DNA of 64,000 bases from an uncultured Clostridia bacterium (GCA_934633695.1 CAKTYT010000003.1:82727-146726); one strand, 5' to 3'. Shown: positions 16,580 to 26,526, numbered from the stretch's first letter. Program-made: numbers and translations. Notes: generated by a model not told the origin, from the sequence alone.

Positions 16580-18847
16580 ATGAAGAGAAAGATCAAAAAT
16601 GGAATAAAAATTGAGAAACGCTGCAATGTGCAGGGGAAGTGTGTCCATCCATTCCGCACCATTGTGATGCTCCGTTCGATTCTGTTTGCTGCAGGACTAA
16701 ACTTTGTTTCTTCGTCACTGTTTTCAACGCTTGAAATCTCACCCATTCTTTTGACGGCAATAGAGGTACCGTTTTGCTGTCTCGTGTGTTTCCCGTTCAG
16801 TGGAAAACGCAGTGGCATTGCAATACTTACCAGCTGTGCAGCCTTGCTTTTATACTTGGCTATCGCTTTACCGCAAATTAAACAGGGGATAGGACTGCTG
16901 ATGAATGATTGCATAGATGCTCTCATTCGAATGGATGGAAAGATAAGGCTTAGTGTTACGGTGGAAAAAGTAAATCCAATTTGGATTCTGATGCTTTTCT
17001 GCGGTATAAATGTCATGCTTTCATCGAAACTTGCTTCATCTAAATGTGCTGCTTTACCGATTTGTACGACGGCAGCTGTGCTTATTTACGTATTAGTCGG
17101 ACTTGCCCCATCGCCATGCGGAGCAGCTTTGCTCACTGTTGCAAGTCTGACAGGGGTCATGTATGCACCTTCCGGAGTCAAACCAATAGCTACTGTTTCG
17201 AGCAGAGGAAATTTTTTGTCCGCTGCCGCAGGCATTGTATCGATTCTGCTGCTGATTTCAGCTGCCGTCTGCCTTGCACTGCCTTTTGCCGGCTTGTGCG
17301 AAAATAAGCTGTCGAGCGAGTTTGAACAATCGGTTCATCATGCTTTGTTTGACAGCAGCTCAAACATTATGCCCGAGGGCAGACTTTCATCCGTTACGGC
17401 AAGGAAGAAATCATCTGCTCCGGCACTGATCGTTAATTTCGGGCAGAATGAAACAAAAAAAACTGCCTTTTCGAGTTATTTTCGGGGCATGACGGGGGAG
17501 GTATACACGGGCCACAGCTGGGACACGCTGCCAAAGGAACAGCTGGTTAAGTACAATGATCTTTTCTATTGGCTTCATAAAAGCGGCTTCTATGCCCAAT
17601 CTCAGCTTGGCACGGCAGTTAATGCCGTTATGCAGGCAGAGGCGGAAACGTCTGAAATAATGATTGAAAATATTTCTGCATGCAAGAGGTTTCTTTACCT
17701 CCCGTACACCGCACTGGAAAGTGAGCTGCTCGATACGTCATACATAGGGGACTCATCGTGCCTGCGTAATCGAAGAGCAGGTTCAATCTGCAATGTGGTT
17801 TGTGCATCGGAAATTCCGGCACTTCAATATATTCAACATGTCGCTGCTGGACAGGACAATGAACTAACGGCAAACTACATTGCGGCAGAAAGAGCGTATT
17901 CGGCATTTGTTCATGAAAACTATTTGCAGCTTACTCCCGAATCAACTGCTGTGATGGCGAGAATCTTCGGTGCGGAACCGGAGGAACTGAAATTGAAAGG
18001 TGTTCTTAATCTTGTGTCCTCAGCTTTGAGCGAGAGCATTGTCTACGATGAAGAGGTTAAGGGGTCTTGCGGCGAAAATGATTTTGCAACCTACGTCCTT
18101 GAGGTGAGTAAACGCGGTTATGACGTCCATTATGCTTCGTGTGCAGTGTTGATGCTTCGATATTTCGGAGTTCCGTCGAGGTACGTTGAAGGTTACTGCC
18201 TGGGAAAAACTGTTTCGCCATACGGAGCTGTAACGTTGACAGAAGAGAATGCTCATGCGTGGGCAGAGTACTACATAGAAGGTGTGGGCTGGATACCATT
18301 TGAGGCAACCCCGGGTTATGAAAGCAATATAGGGGATAATCAGTCGGAGGTCGATGATTTGGATGATCCTGACGATCCGGATAATCCAGATGATTTTGAT
18401 AATACCTACAAGAATGATAAGCTCCCTGACATAAGCCTTGCACGTCCACCGAAAAAGTTAAACTCTGGGAACAGACTCAAGCTGAGCAAGGCAGTGTTCC
18501 TATTGCTCTTGCTTAGTCTTCTGTTGATCCTATTGCTTATTCTTGTCCTGAGAAGAGTATTGCTCAGAAGATCAATTTCAAGGATGCTCTGTGCCGACAA
18601 CAATGAATCTATAGCAATGATGTTCGGTTATGCAACGATGCTGAGAAAAGCAGTTGGAATGACGGATCTGATAGAATGCGAAGTCATTTCGTTAAACGAT
18701 GAAGCGGTGTTCAGCAATCACCGTATGAGTGATGAGCAAAAAGCCGCAATGCAAGACTATCTGGAAAAGACATTGGCAGAATGTATTCGTTCAAGATCGT
18801 TTTTTAAACGCATTTATGACCGTTTTATTGCCTGCCTTTACATATAA
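16580..18847 (+). CDS. Membrane transglutaminase-like protein lacking the usual Cys
   Basis: This 755-residue protein has five or six N-terminal helices (about 27-225), a large outside region, a transglutaminase-core domain (about 470-580), an acidic Asp/Pro linker (about 587-605) and a C-terminal helix near 645. The core reads GYDVHYASCAVLMLRYFG, so the position normally held by the catalytic Cys is Asp515. His559 (ENAHAWAEYY) is kept and the third position is Glu (PFEATPG). A Cys lies six residues later. It may be a non-catalytic, binding or scaffolding member. It completes the MoxR-DUF58-transglutaminase trio. Confidence 0.88.
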   Translation: MKRKIKNGIKIEKRCNVQGKCVHPFRTIVMLRSILFAAGLNFVSSSLFSTLEISPILLTAIEVPFCCLVCFPFSGKRSGIAILTSCAALLLYLAIALPQIKQGIGLLMNDCIDALIRMDGKIRLSVTVEKVNPIWILMLFCGINVMLSSKLASSKCAALPICTTAAVLIYVLVGLAPSPCGAALLTVASLTGVMYAPSGVKPIATVSSRGNFLSAAAGIVSILLLISAAVCLALPFAGLCENKLSSEFEQSVHHALFDSSSNIMPEGRLSSVTARKKSSAPALIVNFGQNETKKTAFSSYFRGMTGEVYTGHSWDTLPKEQLVKYNDLFYWLHKSGFYAQSQLGTAVNAVMQAEAETSEIMIENISACKRFLYLPYTALESELLDTSYIGDSSCLRNRRAGSICNVVCASEIPALQYIQHVAAGQDNELTANYIAAERAYSAFVHENYLQLTPESTAVMARIFGAEPEELKLKGVLNLVSSALSESIVYDEEVKGSCGENDFATYVLEVSKRGYDVHYASCAVLMLRYFGVPSRYVEGYCLGKTVSPYGAVTLTEENAHAWAEYYIEGVGWIPFEATPGYESNIGDNQSEVDDLDDPDDPDNPDDFDNTYKNDKLPDISLARPPKKLNSGNRLKLSKAVFLLLLLSLLLILLLILVLRRVLLRRSISRMLCADNNESIAMMFGYATMLRKAVGMTDLIECEVISLNDEAVFSNHRMSDEQKAAMQDYLEKTLAECIRSRSFFKRIYDRFIACLYI

Positions 18848-18871
18848 ATATTTATGAGGAGGTTTTCTTTG

Positions 18872-21800
18872 ATGAAGAAACTATCAAGAGCTGCAGCGGC
18901 ATTTATTTGTTTTGCAATGCTGCTTGTCTGCACGAACCCGACAGCGGTACTTTGTGCAGAGCTGCTCAGGAGCGGTGGGAGCTTCTATCTTACCGCATCA
19001 ACGGCTTCAGATGTTATTATTGAACCAACGAAAGTTGATTACGAAAACGGTCAAACGATAGCGGAAGCCCTTATGAACAGCGGACATGTGTTTAGTGGAA
19101 TTGAAAACGGTTTTATTACCGCCATTGACGGCATAGAGGGCAACTACATTATATTTTACGATTGTGCAGATGGCTCTGATGAATGCAGCTATGACCTAAG
19201 CGTGATTGCTTCTCCCGAAACTATAACTGCAATCGGGTTCGCCGAAGCAGAAGTAGGCTCAAAAGAAATGATTGAACTTATCGGGCTTTGCGGAGAATAC
19301 AACTGCATGGATAACGGCGTTAAAAATTATCCCGATGCCATAGCAGCATATGAAGCAGCACTTCGAGAACTCCGTTCCGCAGGCTCGGAACGTGCTGCTG
19401 AACTCAAAACAGCTCTTGCTGATGCGATCCGCAGTTACGAAGCTTATCTTGCAGGGGAGAAATATCCCATCAACTTTGTTGTTACGCAGAATGGCGAGGC
19501 ATTTGAAAGTCCTGTTATTACCGTGACTGATGTTTATGGCAATAAATCGACATTCAACGGAACCACCGCTTACGCTCATGCGGGAACGTCAACATATTCG
19601 GTATCTGATGGCGGCTGCAATCGTATTGAAGGAAGTTTTGTTGTTACGACTCCTGCTGAAGGAGAAGAGTATTCTCCTGCGACAATAGAAGCGGCTCTTC
19701 CGTTTGGCGAATGGTTCGGCGACATTATTATTCATGCTGACAGCGGTTCGCTCAATGAACTTTATGACACAAATCAGGATTATGCTACCCACACTGCAAC
19801 CTATCGCATTGAGGATACGAACAGAGGAAGTGTATACATCTACATAACCCGCGGTGCCGATTTGCCGGCTGACACCGTTAAAACTTATGCTTGTTACGTT
19901 GATATAAACGGAAGGGATAATTCTGATGGTTCTGTATCCGCAAACAATAAGGGGTGGGAAAGTTCATATACGGTTCTCACGAATTTGTGGCAGAAGAACA
20001 GTATGGATGAACGTGAATTCGACCTTGAAGCTCGCTATGCAATCGGCAATCAAATGCAGATTCAGTCCTTCCGGCTCGTATTTGAACGCATACCGACACT
20101 CGAAACTCTAAGTATTTCAGGCAATGAAACCGTTATACCGATGCAGTTCTCTCCAATGGTTCAGAATTATTCTGTCGATACTGTCGCAGAAACGGCAGTT
20201 GTGAACTACGTACCGGTTCTTGAGGATTACAGAGTCTTTGTTAATGGCAGTGAAGAGCAGAGCGAGGTTGCACTTGGCGGAGTCGGTGAAACAACAGACA
20301 TAGAGATTACTGTCGAGTATTTTAATGAATCGCTTAACGCAAATCGTTCATTCAGCTATACGGTTGCAGTGACCCGTTTGCAGGCAGCACAGTTTACGCT
20401 GAGAGTTCCTGACGGGACCGAAGTTGATGTTCTGAACGATGCGGGCAGTGTTATCGCCTCTTCCGGCGAAAGTGTCGGTGCAGATGGCTGCAATGAAAAG
20501 GTCTACTACCTCACTCCGGGTGAAAATTATTCCTATATTGCGACAAAAGACTCGTACTATCATACTACTGCATCGTTTACGGCTGTCGATGCCGGAAATG
20601 TTACAGTTGCAAAGCCTGAAAACACTGCGAAACTGTCGAACATAGGTGCTTACTCCGGACGCAACGTTGGCAATGCGAATACAAGAGCATACGATCTCGA
20701 CAGGGAGTTTAATTCTGTCGAACACGAGTACTTCTTCAGCGTTTCAGATGCAAACTCGTTCTTCTACCTCAAGGCGACCGGTGCCGATGAGGAGTATGAA
20801 ATCCATGCACTGTACAATAAGCAGACGACAATCGCCATAACAAATGGCGTTGAAGTGGACAAGCTCATCGATTCTGCCGTTGAAGACTCTTCAGCCGCAG
20901 TAGCCTGCGGTCAGTTCATTGCCGGAAACTGTGGTTATTCCAACCTTATGACCGTAAGACTTTCAAAGACTGTTGATTCTGTACTGTACTATCAGGACTA
21001 TTTCTTCACAGTACGGCGTGAAGTGAGCTTTAAAGACCTCACTGCGTCATCCGAATCAGGTGCTGTTGTACTTCGAGATGCGGAAGGAAATATCATCAAG
21101 TATGATCGAGACACAACCGATTACTATGCCTCCGTACCAATCAGCCTTCGAAGCTTTTCTGTGGAAGCAACTTTTAGGAGCATTTCGAGTGAGACAGCTC
21201 CAAACAAAGGCGGTTACTATGTTCTTGTAAACGGTGTGCGTTATGATGATGTTTCTGCTGTTGAGATTGAGCTTGATCCGGTTCTTTCAGAGGAAAATAT
21301 CGAAGTGGCCTGTTGTCACATCGATACGAATTCCGTACATAGCACTTACACTATCCATGTTGCAAAGACAACTCCGACTAAAGTGCGGTTTATTACGAGC
21401 CCTGATGATGCAATTGTCTTTGTGACGTCCAACATAACCTCGCTGCCAATTTCGAGGGATGATGATGGGACATACAGCCTTATCCCCGGTGACAGCTACA
21501 CCTACAGCGTTACCAAAGCGGGCTATGTCGGCGTATTTGAAAGCGACTTCGTACCTACAGTTAGAGAGGATGTTTTCAATGTCAATGTATCTCTCAACTT
21601 GGCAGAACCTAACACGGAGCTGAATCCGAATCTTGATGCACAGTGGCCGACATTCCGTGCAAATGAGTTTAACAACGGCGTTGTGGACTATCCGATACCA
21701 ACAACTGCAAATGATTCCGTTCTTTATTGGGCATCGCAGTTTGGCAGCGGTTATGGTTCAAATGCTTGCAGCTGTCCGATTATCGTTGATAATTATCTGT

Positions 21801-23611
21801 ATGTCTATGCAGGAATGAACATTTACAAAATTGACAAGATGAGTGGTGAAACTGTGCGTGAAAAGCCAATGGCTGCAAGCTCAAGTTTTGCAATAAACTC
21901 ACCTACATATGCAGACGGCATGATTTTTGTCGGCCTCTCAAACGGACGAATCCAGGCCTTCGATGCTGTTACGCTTGACTCTCTCTGGCTCTACACCGAT
22001 CCGAACGGCGGCCAGCCTAACTGTCCTATTGTCTACAATAATGGCTATATCTACACCGGTTTTTGGAAGAGCGAAACGGGTGATGCAAGCTTTGTCTGTG
22101 TTTCCGTCACTGATGAAGATCCATCGGTCGGAAATGAAACGAAAGTTGCCTCCTGGCGTTATGTCTCAAAGGGTGGATTCTACTGGGCAGGTGCTTATGC
22201 TTGCGACGAGTTTGTTCTCATCGATACTGATGACGGTGAAAGCGGATACACAACCGGATACAGTAAGGTTCTCTCATTCAATCCGTCCACGGGCGAGCTT
22301 CTTGGAAGCATTACTCTCCCGCACCCCGGCGATGCACGCAGCAGCGTAACATTTGTTCCGGATGGAACAGATGCTTCCGGTACGGCTTATTTTACGACTA
22401 AAGGTGGATATTTCTACTCTGTCCACGTGGAAAACGACGGTGCTTTTACTGACAATTCGCTTCGTTTTATCAAGCTGTATAACTATGCGGATGATGCAAA
22501 TAATCCTGCAATGAGTACATGCACACCGACCGTTTATAACGGCAGAGCTTATATCGGGGTTTCAGGCACTTCGCAGTTTGGTGCGTATTCTGGTCACAAT
22601 ATCACCGTAATAGACCTAAACGAAATGCGGATTGCGTACACCGTCAGGACAAAGGGATATCCTCAGACTAGCGGCGTTCTAACAACCGCATACGACAACG
22701 GAGATGGAACGGTTTACGTCTACTTCTTTGACAATTATACTCCGGGCATGCTCAGAGTCATTGAAGACCGTCCCGGCCAGACAGAACCTATCCATGTGAC
22801 GCAGGAAGTTTGCCAGGGTGAAACTTATGATTGTGCTCCGGTCCTCTTTACTCCTGACGGAGCCCAGGCACAATATGCGATTTGCAGTCCTATTATAGAT
22901 TCAGACGGCACTATCTATTTCAAAAACGACTCTGCATTCTTAATGGCAGTTGGCAGTACTGTCACCGAAATTGAAATTGCAAATGCTCCCGAAAAAACCA
23001 TTTACTCGGAGGGCGAGAGCTTTGATCCCACAGGAATGGAAGTCGTTGCACACTATACGAACGGTACTTCAAGAGTGATAACCGGTTATGCAACGTATTC
23101 TACTGCTCCGCTCACGCAGGATGATGCACTGTTCCAAATTTCTTACCCTGACACAATGTATCAGGATAAGGATGGTGTTCCCGGTACTGAGTATCATGCT
23201 CCCGTCGGCATAGTAAACCTTACGATAAATCCTTCGCAGGCTTCCTACACCATTACCTACACGGTAAATGGCGAAGAATACGCTGTTCAGACCTATCGTG
23301 AGGGGGATGCAATCGTTGTGCCGGAATATGCAGTTCCCGATGGCTATGTTTTCAGCGGCTGGATCGTACCTGAAGCCATGCCTGCTGAAAACCTCACCGT
23401 CAATGCGGAGCAGAGATTAGTTGGCGATATTGACGGCAGCGGCAGACTTGATGCATCCGACGCTTTGCTAGTTATTCGAATGGCACTTGGAATACTCCAA
23501 AGGCCGGAGAATAACACCATGGACTTCCTTGTTGCCGATTTTGACGGCGACGGACTAATTACATCCATTGATGCTTTGCTGATTATCCGCAGGGCAATGG
23601 AAATAGAATAA
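18872..23611 (+). CDS. Giant secreted PQQ-propeller protein with dockerin
   Basis: I start at MKKLSR because GAGGAGG lies 8 bases upstream; the ATG at 18854 is part of that site. The 1579-residue product has a signal peptide (1-30), a DUF4430-associated-type N-terminal region (about 45-195), beta-sandwich or cadherin-like domains (about 400-910), a PQQ-like beta-propeller (about 920-1366), a Big_3-like Ig domain (about 1366-1445), an InlB/Flg_new repeat (about 1458-1515) and a type I dockerin (1517-1579, GDIDGSGRLDASDALLVIR and DFDGDGLITSIDALL). Bacteroidetes BtuG, a surface B12 binder, is also a propeller. A ligand-binding role is inferred. Confidence 0.85.
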   Translation: MKKLSRAAAAFICFAMLLVCTNPTAVLCAELLRSGGSFYLTASTASDVIIEPTKVDYENGQTIAEALMNSGHVFSGIENGFITAIDGIEGNYIIFYDCADGSDECSYDLSVIASPETITAIGFAEAEVGSKEMIELIGLCGEYNCMDNGVKNYPDAIAAYEAALRELRSAGSERAAELKTALADAIRSYEAYLAGEKYPINFVVTQNGEAFESPVITVTDVYGNKSTFNGTTAYAHAGTSTYSVSDGGCNRIEGSFVVTTPAEGEEYSPATIEAALPFGEWFGDIIIHADSGSLNELYDTNQDYATHTATYRIEDTNRGSVYIYITRGADLPADTVKTYACYVDINGRDNSDGSVSANNKGWESSYTVLTNLWQKNSMDEREFDLEARYAIGNQMQIQSFRLVFERIPTLETLSISGNETVIPMQFSPMVQNYSVDTVAETAVVNYVPVLEDYRVFVNGSEEQSEVALGGVGETTDIEITVEYFNESLNANRSFSYTVAVTRLQAAQFTLRVPDGTEVDVLNDAGSVIASSGESVGADGCNEKVYYLTPGENYSYIATKDSYYHTTASFTAVDAGNVTVAKPENTAKLSNIGAYSGRNVGNANTRAYDLDREFNSVEHEYFFSVSDANSFFYLKATGADEEYEIHALYNKQTTIAITNGVEVDKLIDSAVEDSSAAVACGQFIAGNCGYSNLMTVRLSKTVDSVLYYQDYFFTVRREVSFKDLTASSESGAVVLRDAEGNIIKYDRDTTDYYASVPISLRSFSVEATFRSISSETAPNKGGYYVLVNGVRYDDVSAVEIELDPVLSEENIEVACCHIDTNSVHSTYTIHVAKTTPTKVRFITSPDDAIVFVTSNITSLPISRDDDGTYSLIPGDSYTYSVTKAGYVGVFESDFVPTVREDVFNVNVSLNLAEPNTELNPNLDAQWPTFRANEFNNGVVDYPIPTTANDSVLYWASQFGSGYGSNACSCPIIVDNYLYVYAGMNIYKIDKMSGETVREKPMAASSSFAINSPTYADGMIFVGLSNGRIQAFDAVTLDSLWLYTDPNGGQPNCPIVYNNGYIYTGFWKSETGDASFVCVSVTDEDPSVGNETKVASWRYVSKGGFYWAGAYACDEFVLIDTDDGESGYTTGYSKVLSFNPSTGELLGSITLPHPGDARSSVTFVPDGTDASGTAYFTTKGGYFYSVHVENDGAFTDNSLRFIKLYNYADDANNPAMSTCTPTVYNGRAYIGVSGTSQFGAYSGHNITVIDLNEMRIAYTVRTKGYPQTSGVLTTAYDNGDGTVYVYFFDNYTPGMLRVIEDRPGQTEPIHVTQEVCQGETYDCAPVLFTPDGAQAQYAICSPIIDSDGTIYFKNDSAFLMAVGSTVTEIEIANAPEKTIYSEGESFDPTGMEVVAHYTNGTSRVITGYATYSTAPLTQDDALFQISYPDTMYQDKDGVPGTEYHAPVGIVNLTINPSQASYTITYTVNGEEYAVQTYREGDAIVVPEYAVPDGYVFSGWIVPEAMPAENLTVNAEQRLVGDIDGSGRLDASDALLVIRMALGILQRPENNTMDFLVADFDGDGLITSIDALLIIRRAMEIE

Positions 23612-23620
23612 GGTGTTGCA

Positions 23621-23693
23621 GTCGTCTCCTGAAAGGGTGATGAAAAGAATTTCCGTCCAACCTGATTCGGTCTCCACTCTCTTGGGAGACGAC
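23621..23693 (+). other. Intercistronic hairpin before the cohesin-dockerin gene
   Basis: GTCGTCTCC pairs perfectly with GGAGACGAC, enclosing about 55 bases, in the 110-base spacer. There is no T run, so read-through is expected. It may be a processing or stability element for the last gene of the operon. Confidence 0.5.
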
Positions 23694-23721
23694 ACAGACG
23701 CCGAAGAAAGAAAGGCAAAAA

Positions 23722-25938
23722 ATGAAAAAAATTCTCTCCGCACTCCTTGCACTTCTCATGCTTGTGAGCATTTTGCCCCTCGGCATAGTTCCGATGGCAA
23801 AGATCAGTGCAGCTGTAAGCACCCAAAAGGGCAGCTACACCATTGAGACAACTCTGTCCGATGGACTTATCCAGAAAACGTCAAGACGTACATTCTTTGT
23901 TATGGCAAAGGATGGAGACGGCAACAAAGTTACTCCAACGGCAACATTCAACGGAGTACAGCTTTCGCCCACATGGGATGACGCAACTCAGACCAGCTTC
24001 ACGCTTGAATTCACTGTCGAAGGCGAAAATACGGTAATCGTTTCCGCTGGAGACACATCTCTCACCTATACCATTACTTACAATCCTGCCGAAGATGGTG
24101 AGTATGTAGGTCAAGCCGTTTTCGCAATTGAAGCATTCTCTCTTGGTGAAGGTTATGTCATCGAACCCGTCCTCACAGACATCTATGCCGGAGATTGTGC
24201 AGCTGCTGTCCTCATGCGTCTGCTTGAAAGAAATGGTTTTACAGCTTCTTATACGGGCAGCATTGAAGGCGGATTTTATCTCGCGACAATAAAGGATGGA
24301 ACCATACCCAACATTCCGGTAACGCCCTCAAATGCACCTGCTGAACTTGTTGAAGCACTCAATACTTGGGGTATCACCCTTGAAGACCGTTACAACGAAA
24401 ATGAACTCGGTGAGTTCGACTATTGCTATGCCTCAGGTTGGATGTATTGTCTCAATAATGTATTCCCGAATGTGGGCTTCTCCGATGCTTACCTCTCTGA
24501 CGGAGACGTTGTTCGAGTTCAGTTCACTGTTGCTTACGGCAGCGATATCGGCGGTGGCTATGCAATGGGCGGCAGTGACAATACTTCATTCTACCCTGTT
24601 GCAAACAAGGACAGGCTCACATCTCTTATTGCTTCACTCAGTGCACATGGAATCGAAATTCCGGAAACAGCTCTTAATACGGCCGCAACGCTGTATGCCG
24701 CTCAGGAAGATGTGAATGCAGCCGCTGCAGTTCTTCAACAGCTTGAAGATGAATATCAGCTCAATGCACCGGTTCGTGAAGTTATTGGCCTGATTTCAGC
24801 AATCGGTGAGGTTACACTCGAATCGGCAGATTCAATTTACCGTGCGAGGGAAGCTTACGATGCACTCTCCGAAGGACAGCAGGCACTTGTGACCAACTAT
24901 GATGTTCTTGTTGCAGCGGAAAGTGCTCTTGCGGCACTCATCGAAGAGCTCCCTGTTTCTGCGGTATTCACCGTTTCAAACGTTGACGGTGTTTCCGGTC
25001 AGCAAATTGAGATTCCCGTGACTGTCAGCGGAAAGTTTGAGGCACATGCCCTCGAAATGCTCATCAGCTATGACAGTGATGCTCTCACCATTGATGAAGT
25101 TGTCGGAGGAAGTATGCTTGAGCAGACTACGCTCAGCCATATTGACTTTACAACTACACCCGGAACAATTTATGTCGGTGCGATTTGTGCAGAAGGTTCG
25201 ATGAACGGCACGGGTATAGGCGAAGAAATGTTCCTCACCATTAGAGCGACTATTGCCCCGGAATTTTACGGTGATACGACTGTTGCCGTTAATGTAGACA
25301 GGTTCGTATGCAGGCCTATCGGCGGTGAAACAACTGATATTGACGTTATATGTGAGAATGGTAATGTTTCTGTTCCCGCTCCTGAATACACCGTGACATA
25401 TACAGTTAACGGTGAGGAATACGCTGTTCAGACTTATCATGAAGGCGATTCTATCGTTGTCCCCGAATACACCGTTCCCGAGGGATATAACTTCAGCGGA
25501 TGGACTGTTCCTGCGACAATGCCGGCAGAAAATATCACGGTTGATGCAACGCTCAGCATTATTACTTACACAGTCACATTTATCGATGGCATAAGTGGTG
25601 ATGTAATTGCAGAAATTATCGTTGAACACGGCAGCAGTGCGGCTGCCCCCGATGCTCCCGCACATGACGGATTCATATTTACCGGTTGGACGGGGGATTT
25701 CTTTTCGGTAACTGAAGACAGGACTGTCATTGCTCAGTATACACTCTGCGGCGATGTTGACGGGGACGGCAATCTTACGACTGCCGATGCCCTCACTATT
25801 CTCCGTATGTCACTAGGCATTCTTGCAAAACCCACAGCAAATTCTGTTGATTTTGCTGTTGCGGATTTTGATGGCGACGGTGAAATCACTTCCGTTGATG
25901 CACTCCTTGTTCTTCGTGTATCCATGGAACTCGAGTAA
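23722..25938 (+). CDS. Secreted DUF4430-cohesin-dockerin protein
   Basis: The 738-residue product has a signal peptide (1-32), an Ig-like region, and a DUF4430 domain at about 132-285 (SGWMYCLNNVFPNVGFSDAY, VQFTVAYGSDIGG). A helical FIVAR-like linker follows (about 290-412), then a cohesin-like domain (about 413-552, IPVTVSGKF, LEMLISYDSDALTIDEV), two InlB/Flg_new repeats (about 555-673) and a type I dockerin (674-738, two Ca-binding repeats). Having both cohesin and dockerin makes it a possible adaptor that binds other dockerin proteins and docks elsewhere. It is the second transcobalamin-like beta domain of the operon. Confidence 0.87.
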   Translation: MKKILSALLALLMLVSILPLGIVPMAKISAAVSTQKGSYTIETTLSDGLIQKTSRRTFFVMAKDGDGNKVTPTATFNGVQLSPTWDDATQTSFTLEFTVEGENTVIVSAGDTSLTYTITYNPAEDGEYVGQAVFAIEAFSLGEGYVIEPVLTDIYAGDCAAAVLMRLLERNGFTASYTGSIEGGFYLATIKDGTIPNIPVTPSNAPAELVEALNTWGITLEDRYNENELGEFDYCYASGWMYCLNNVFPNVGFSDAYLSDGDVVRVQFTVAYGSDIGGGYAMGGSDNTSFYPVANKDRLTSLIASLSAHGIEIPETALNTAATLYAAQEDVNAAAAVLQQLEDEYQLNAPVREVIGLISAIGEVTLESADSIYRAREAYDALSEGQQALVTNYDVLVAAESALAALIEELPVSAVFTVSNVDGVSGQQIEIPVTVSGKFEAHALEMLISYDSDALTIDEVVGGSMLEQTTLSHIDFTTTPGTIYVGAICAEGSMNGTGIGEEMFLTIRATIAPEFYGDTTVAVNVDRFVCRPIGGETTDIDVICENGNVSVPAPEYTVTYTVNGEEYAVQTYHEGDSIVVPEYTVPEGYNFSGWTVPATMPAENITVDATLSIITYTVTFIDGISGDVIAEIIVEHGSSAAAPDAPAHDGFIFTGWTGDFFSVTEDRTVIAQYTLCGDVDGDGNLTTADALTILRMSLGILAKPTANSVDFAVADFDGDGEITSVDALLVLRVSMELE

Positions 25939-25958
25939 AACATAAACTAATTATAAGT

Positions 25959-26003
25959 GCCGGCAAGACTGATGACCAATCGGTTTTGCTGGCTTTGCTT
26001 TTA
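25959..26003 (+). terminator. Terminator of the cobalamin-riboswitch operon
   Basis: Fifteen positions pair (GCCGGCAAGACTGAT with ATCGGTTTTGCTGGC, several G-U) around a 5-base loop and are followed by TTTGCTTTTA. It marks the end of a transcript of about 15.6 kb. Confidence 0.8.
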
Positions 26004-26380
26004 CCTGTAGCCCAAATCAAGAAAGGGTGTTTTACCAAGAGCATTGGCACCTTTTTTTGAAATTTTGGGTAAAGATTATGTCGGTTCAGTACACGGAGAG
26101 CCTCAGCCGGAAAGCCTTCGGTGTGCAGCAGTGATGAATGTGCAAAAGTGTTTGATGAGTGCTGCTTGGAACATGCAGTTCAATAATTGTGAAAAATATT
26201 AAAAACGATGGACGGCATAAAAAACGGGCAGTTTGTCGAGACTGTCCGGTTGCTATAATGGAATTACTTTCATTGTAATTCATCGAGAGGCTGAAAAAAA
26301 CAGACGGTAGACAGTTTTAATTACAACAAAGAAGTGTTTTACAAAAAAAAGTTTTGTGCGACTAAATTACATTTTTGCAC
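26004..26380 (+). other. Gene-free stretch with hairpins and a palindrome
   Basis: A second large hairpin at 26011-26069 (CCCAAA/TTTGGG outside, GGTG/CACC inside, then seven T) may be a back-up terminator. TATAAT at 26254-26259 is directly followed by the perfect inverted repeat GAATTAC-7-GTAATTC (26261-26281), which looks like an operator next to a promoter. I see no convincing gene here. Confidence 0.5.
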
Positions 26381-26409
26381 TTGACTTCGTTTCAACGATG
26401 AGGTATACT
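26381..26409 (+). promoter_or_regulatory. Promoter of the LRR-dockerin gene
   Basis: TTGACT (26381-26386) and TATACT (26404-26409) are spaced by 17 bases. The segment CTTGACTTCGT matches the promoter of the riboswitch operon exactly. Confidence 0.8.
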
Positions 26410-26460
26410 TATCATGCGGCATCGATATGCATTTGTGGAAGGTGTCGCCATTTTATCAAG

Positions 26461-26504
26461 CAGCAGTGCATCGTGCAGCCTTGCAGGCTGACTCACCACT
26501 GCTG
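26461..26504 (+). promoter_or_regulatory. Structured leader hairpin of the LRR-dockerin mRNA
   Basis: CAGCAGTG pairs perfectly with CACTGCTG, and inside it CAGCCT pairs with AGGCTG over a TGC loop. It lies in the roughly 110-base leader, 22 bases before the start codon and just before the ribosome site. There is no T run and no match to a riboswitch consensus I know, so translational control is possible but unproven. Confidence 0.6.
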
Positions 26505-26526
26505 GTGAACAGAAAGGATAACAAAC

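Noticed and set aside
26410..26526. Second cobalamin or c-di-GMP riboswitch in the LRR-dockerin leader
   Set aside because: No B12 box, no CCGCCGCTGT-like core and no GEMM core could be found; only a nested hairpin is present.
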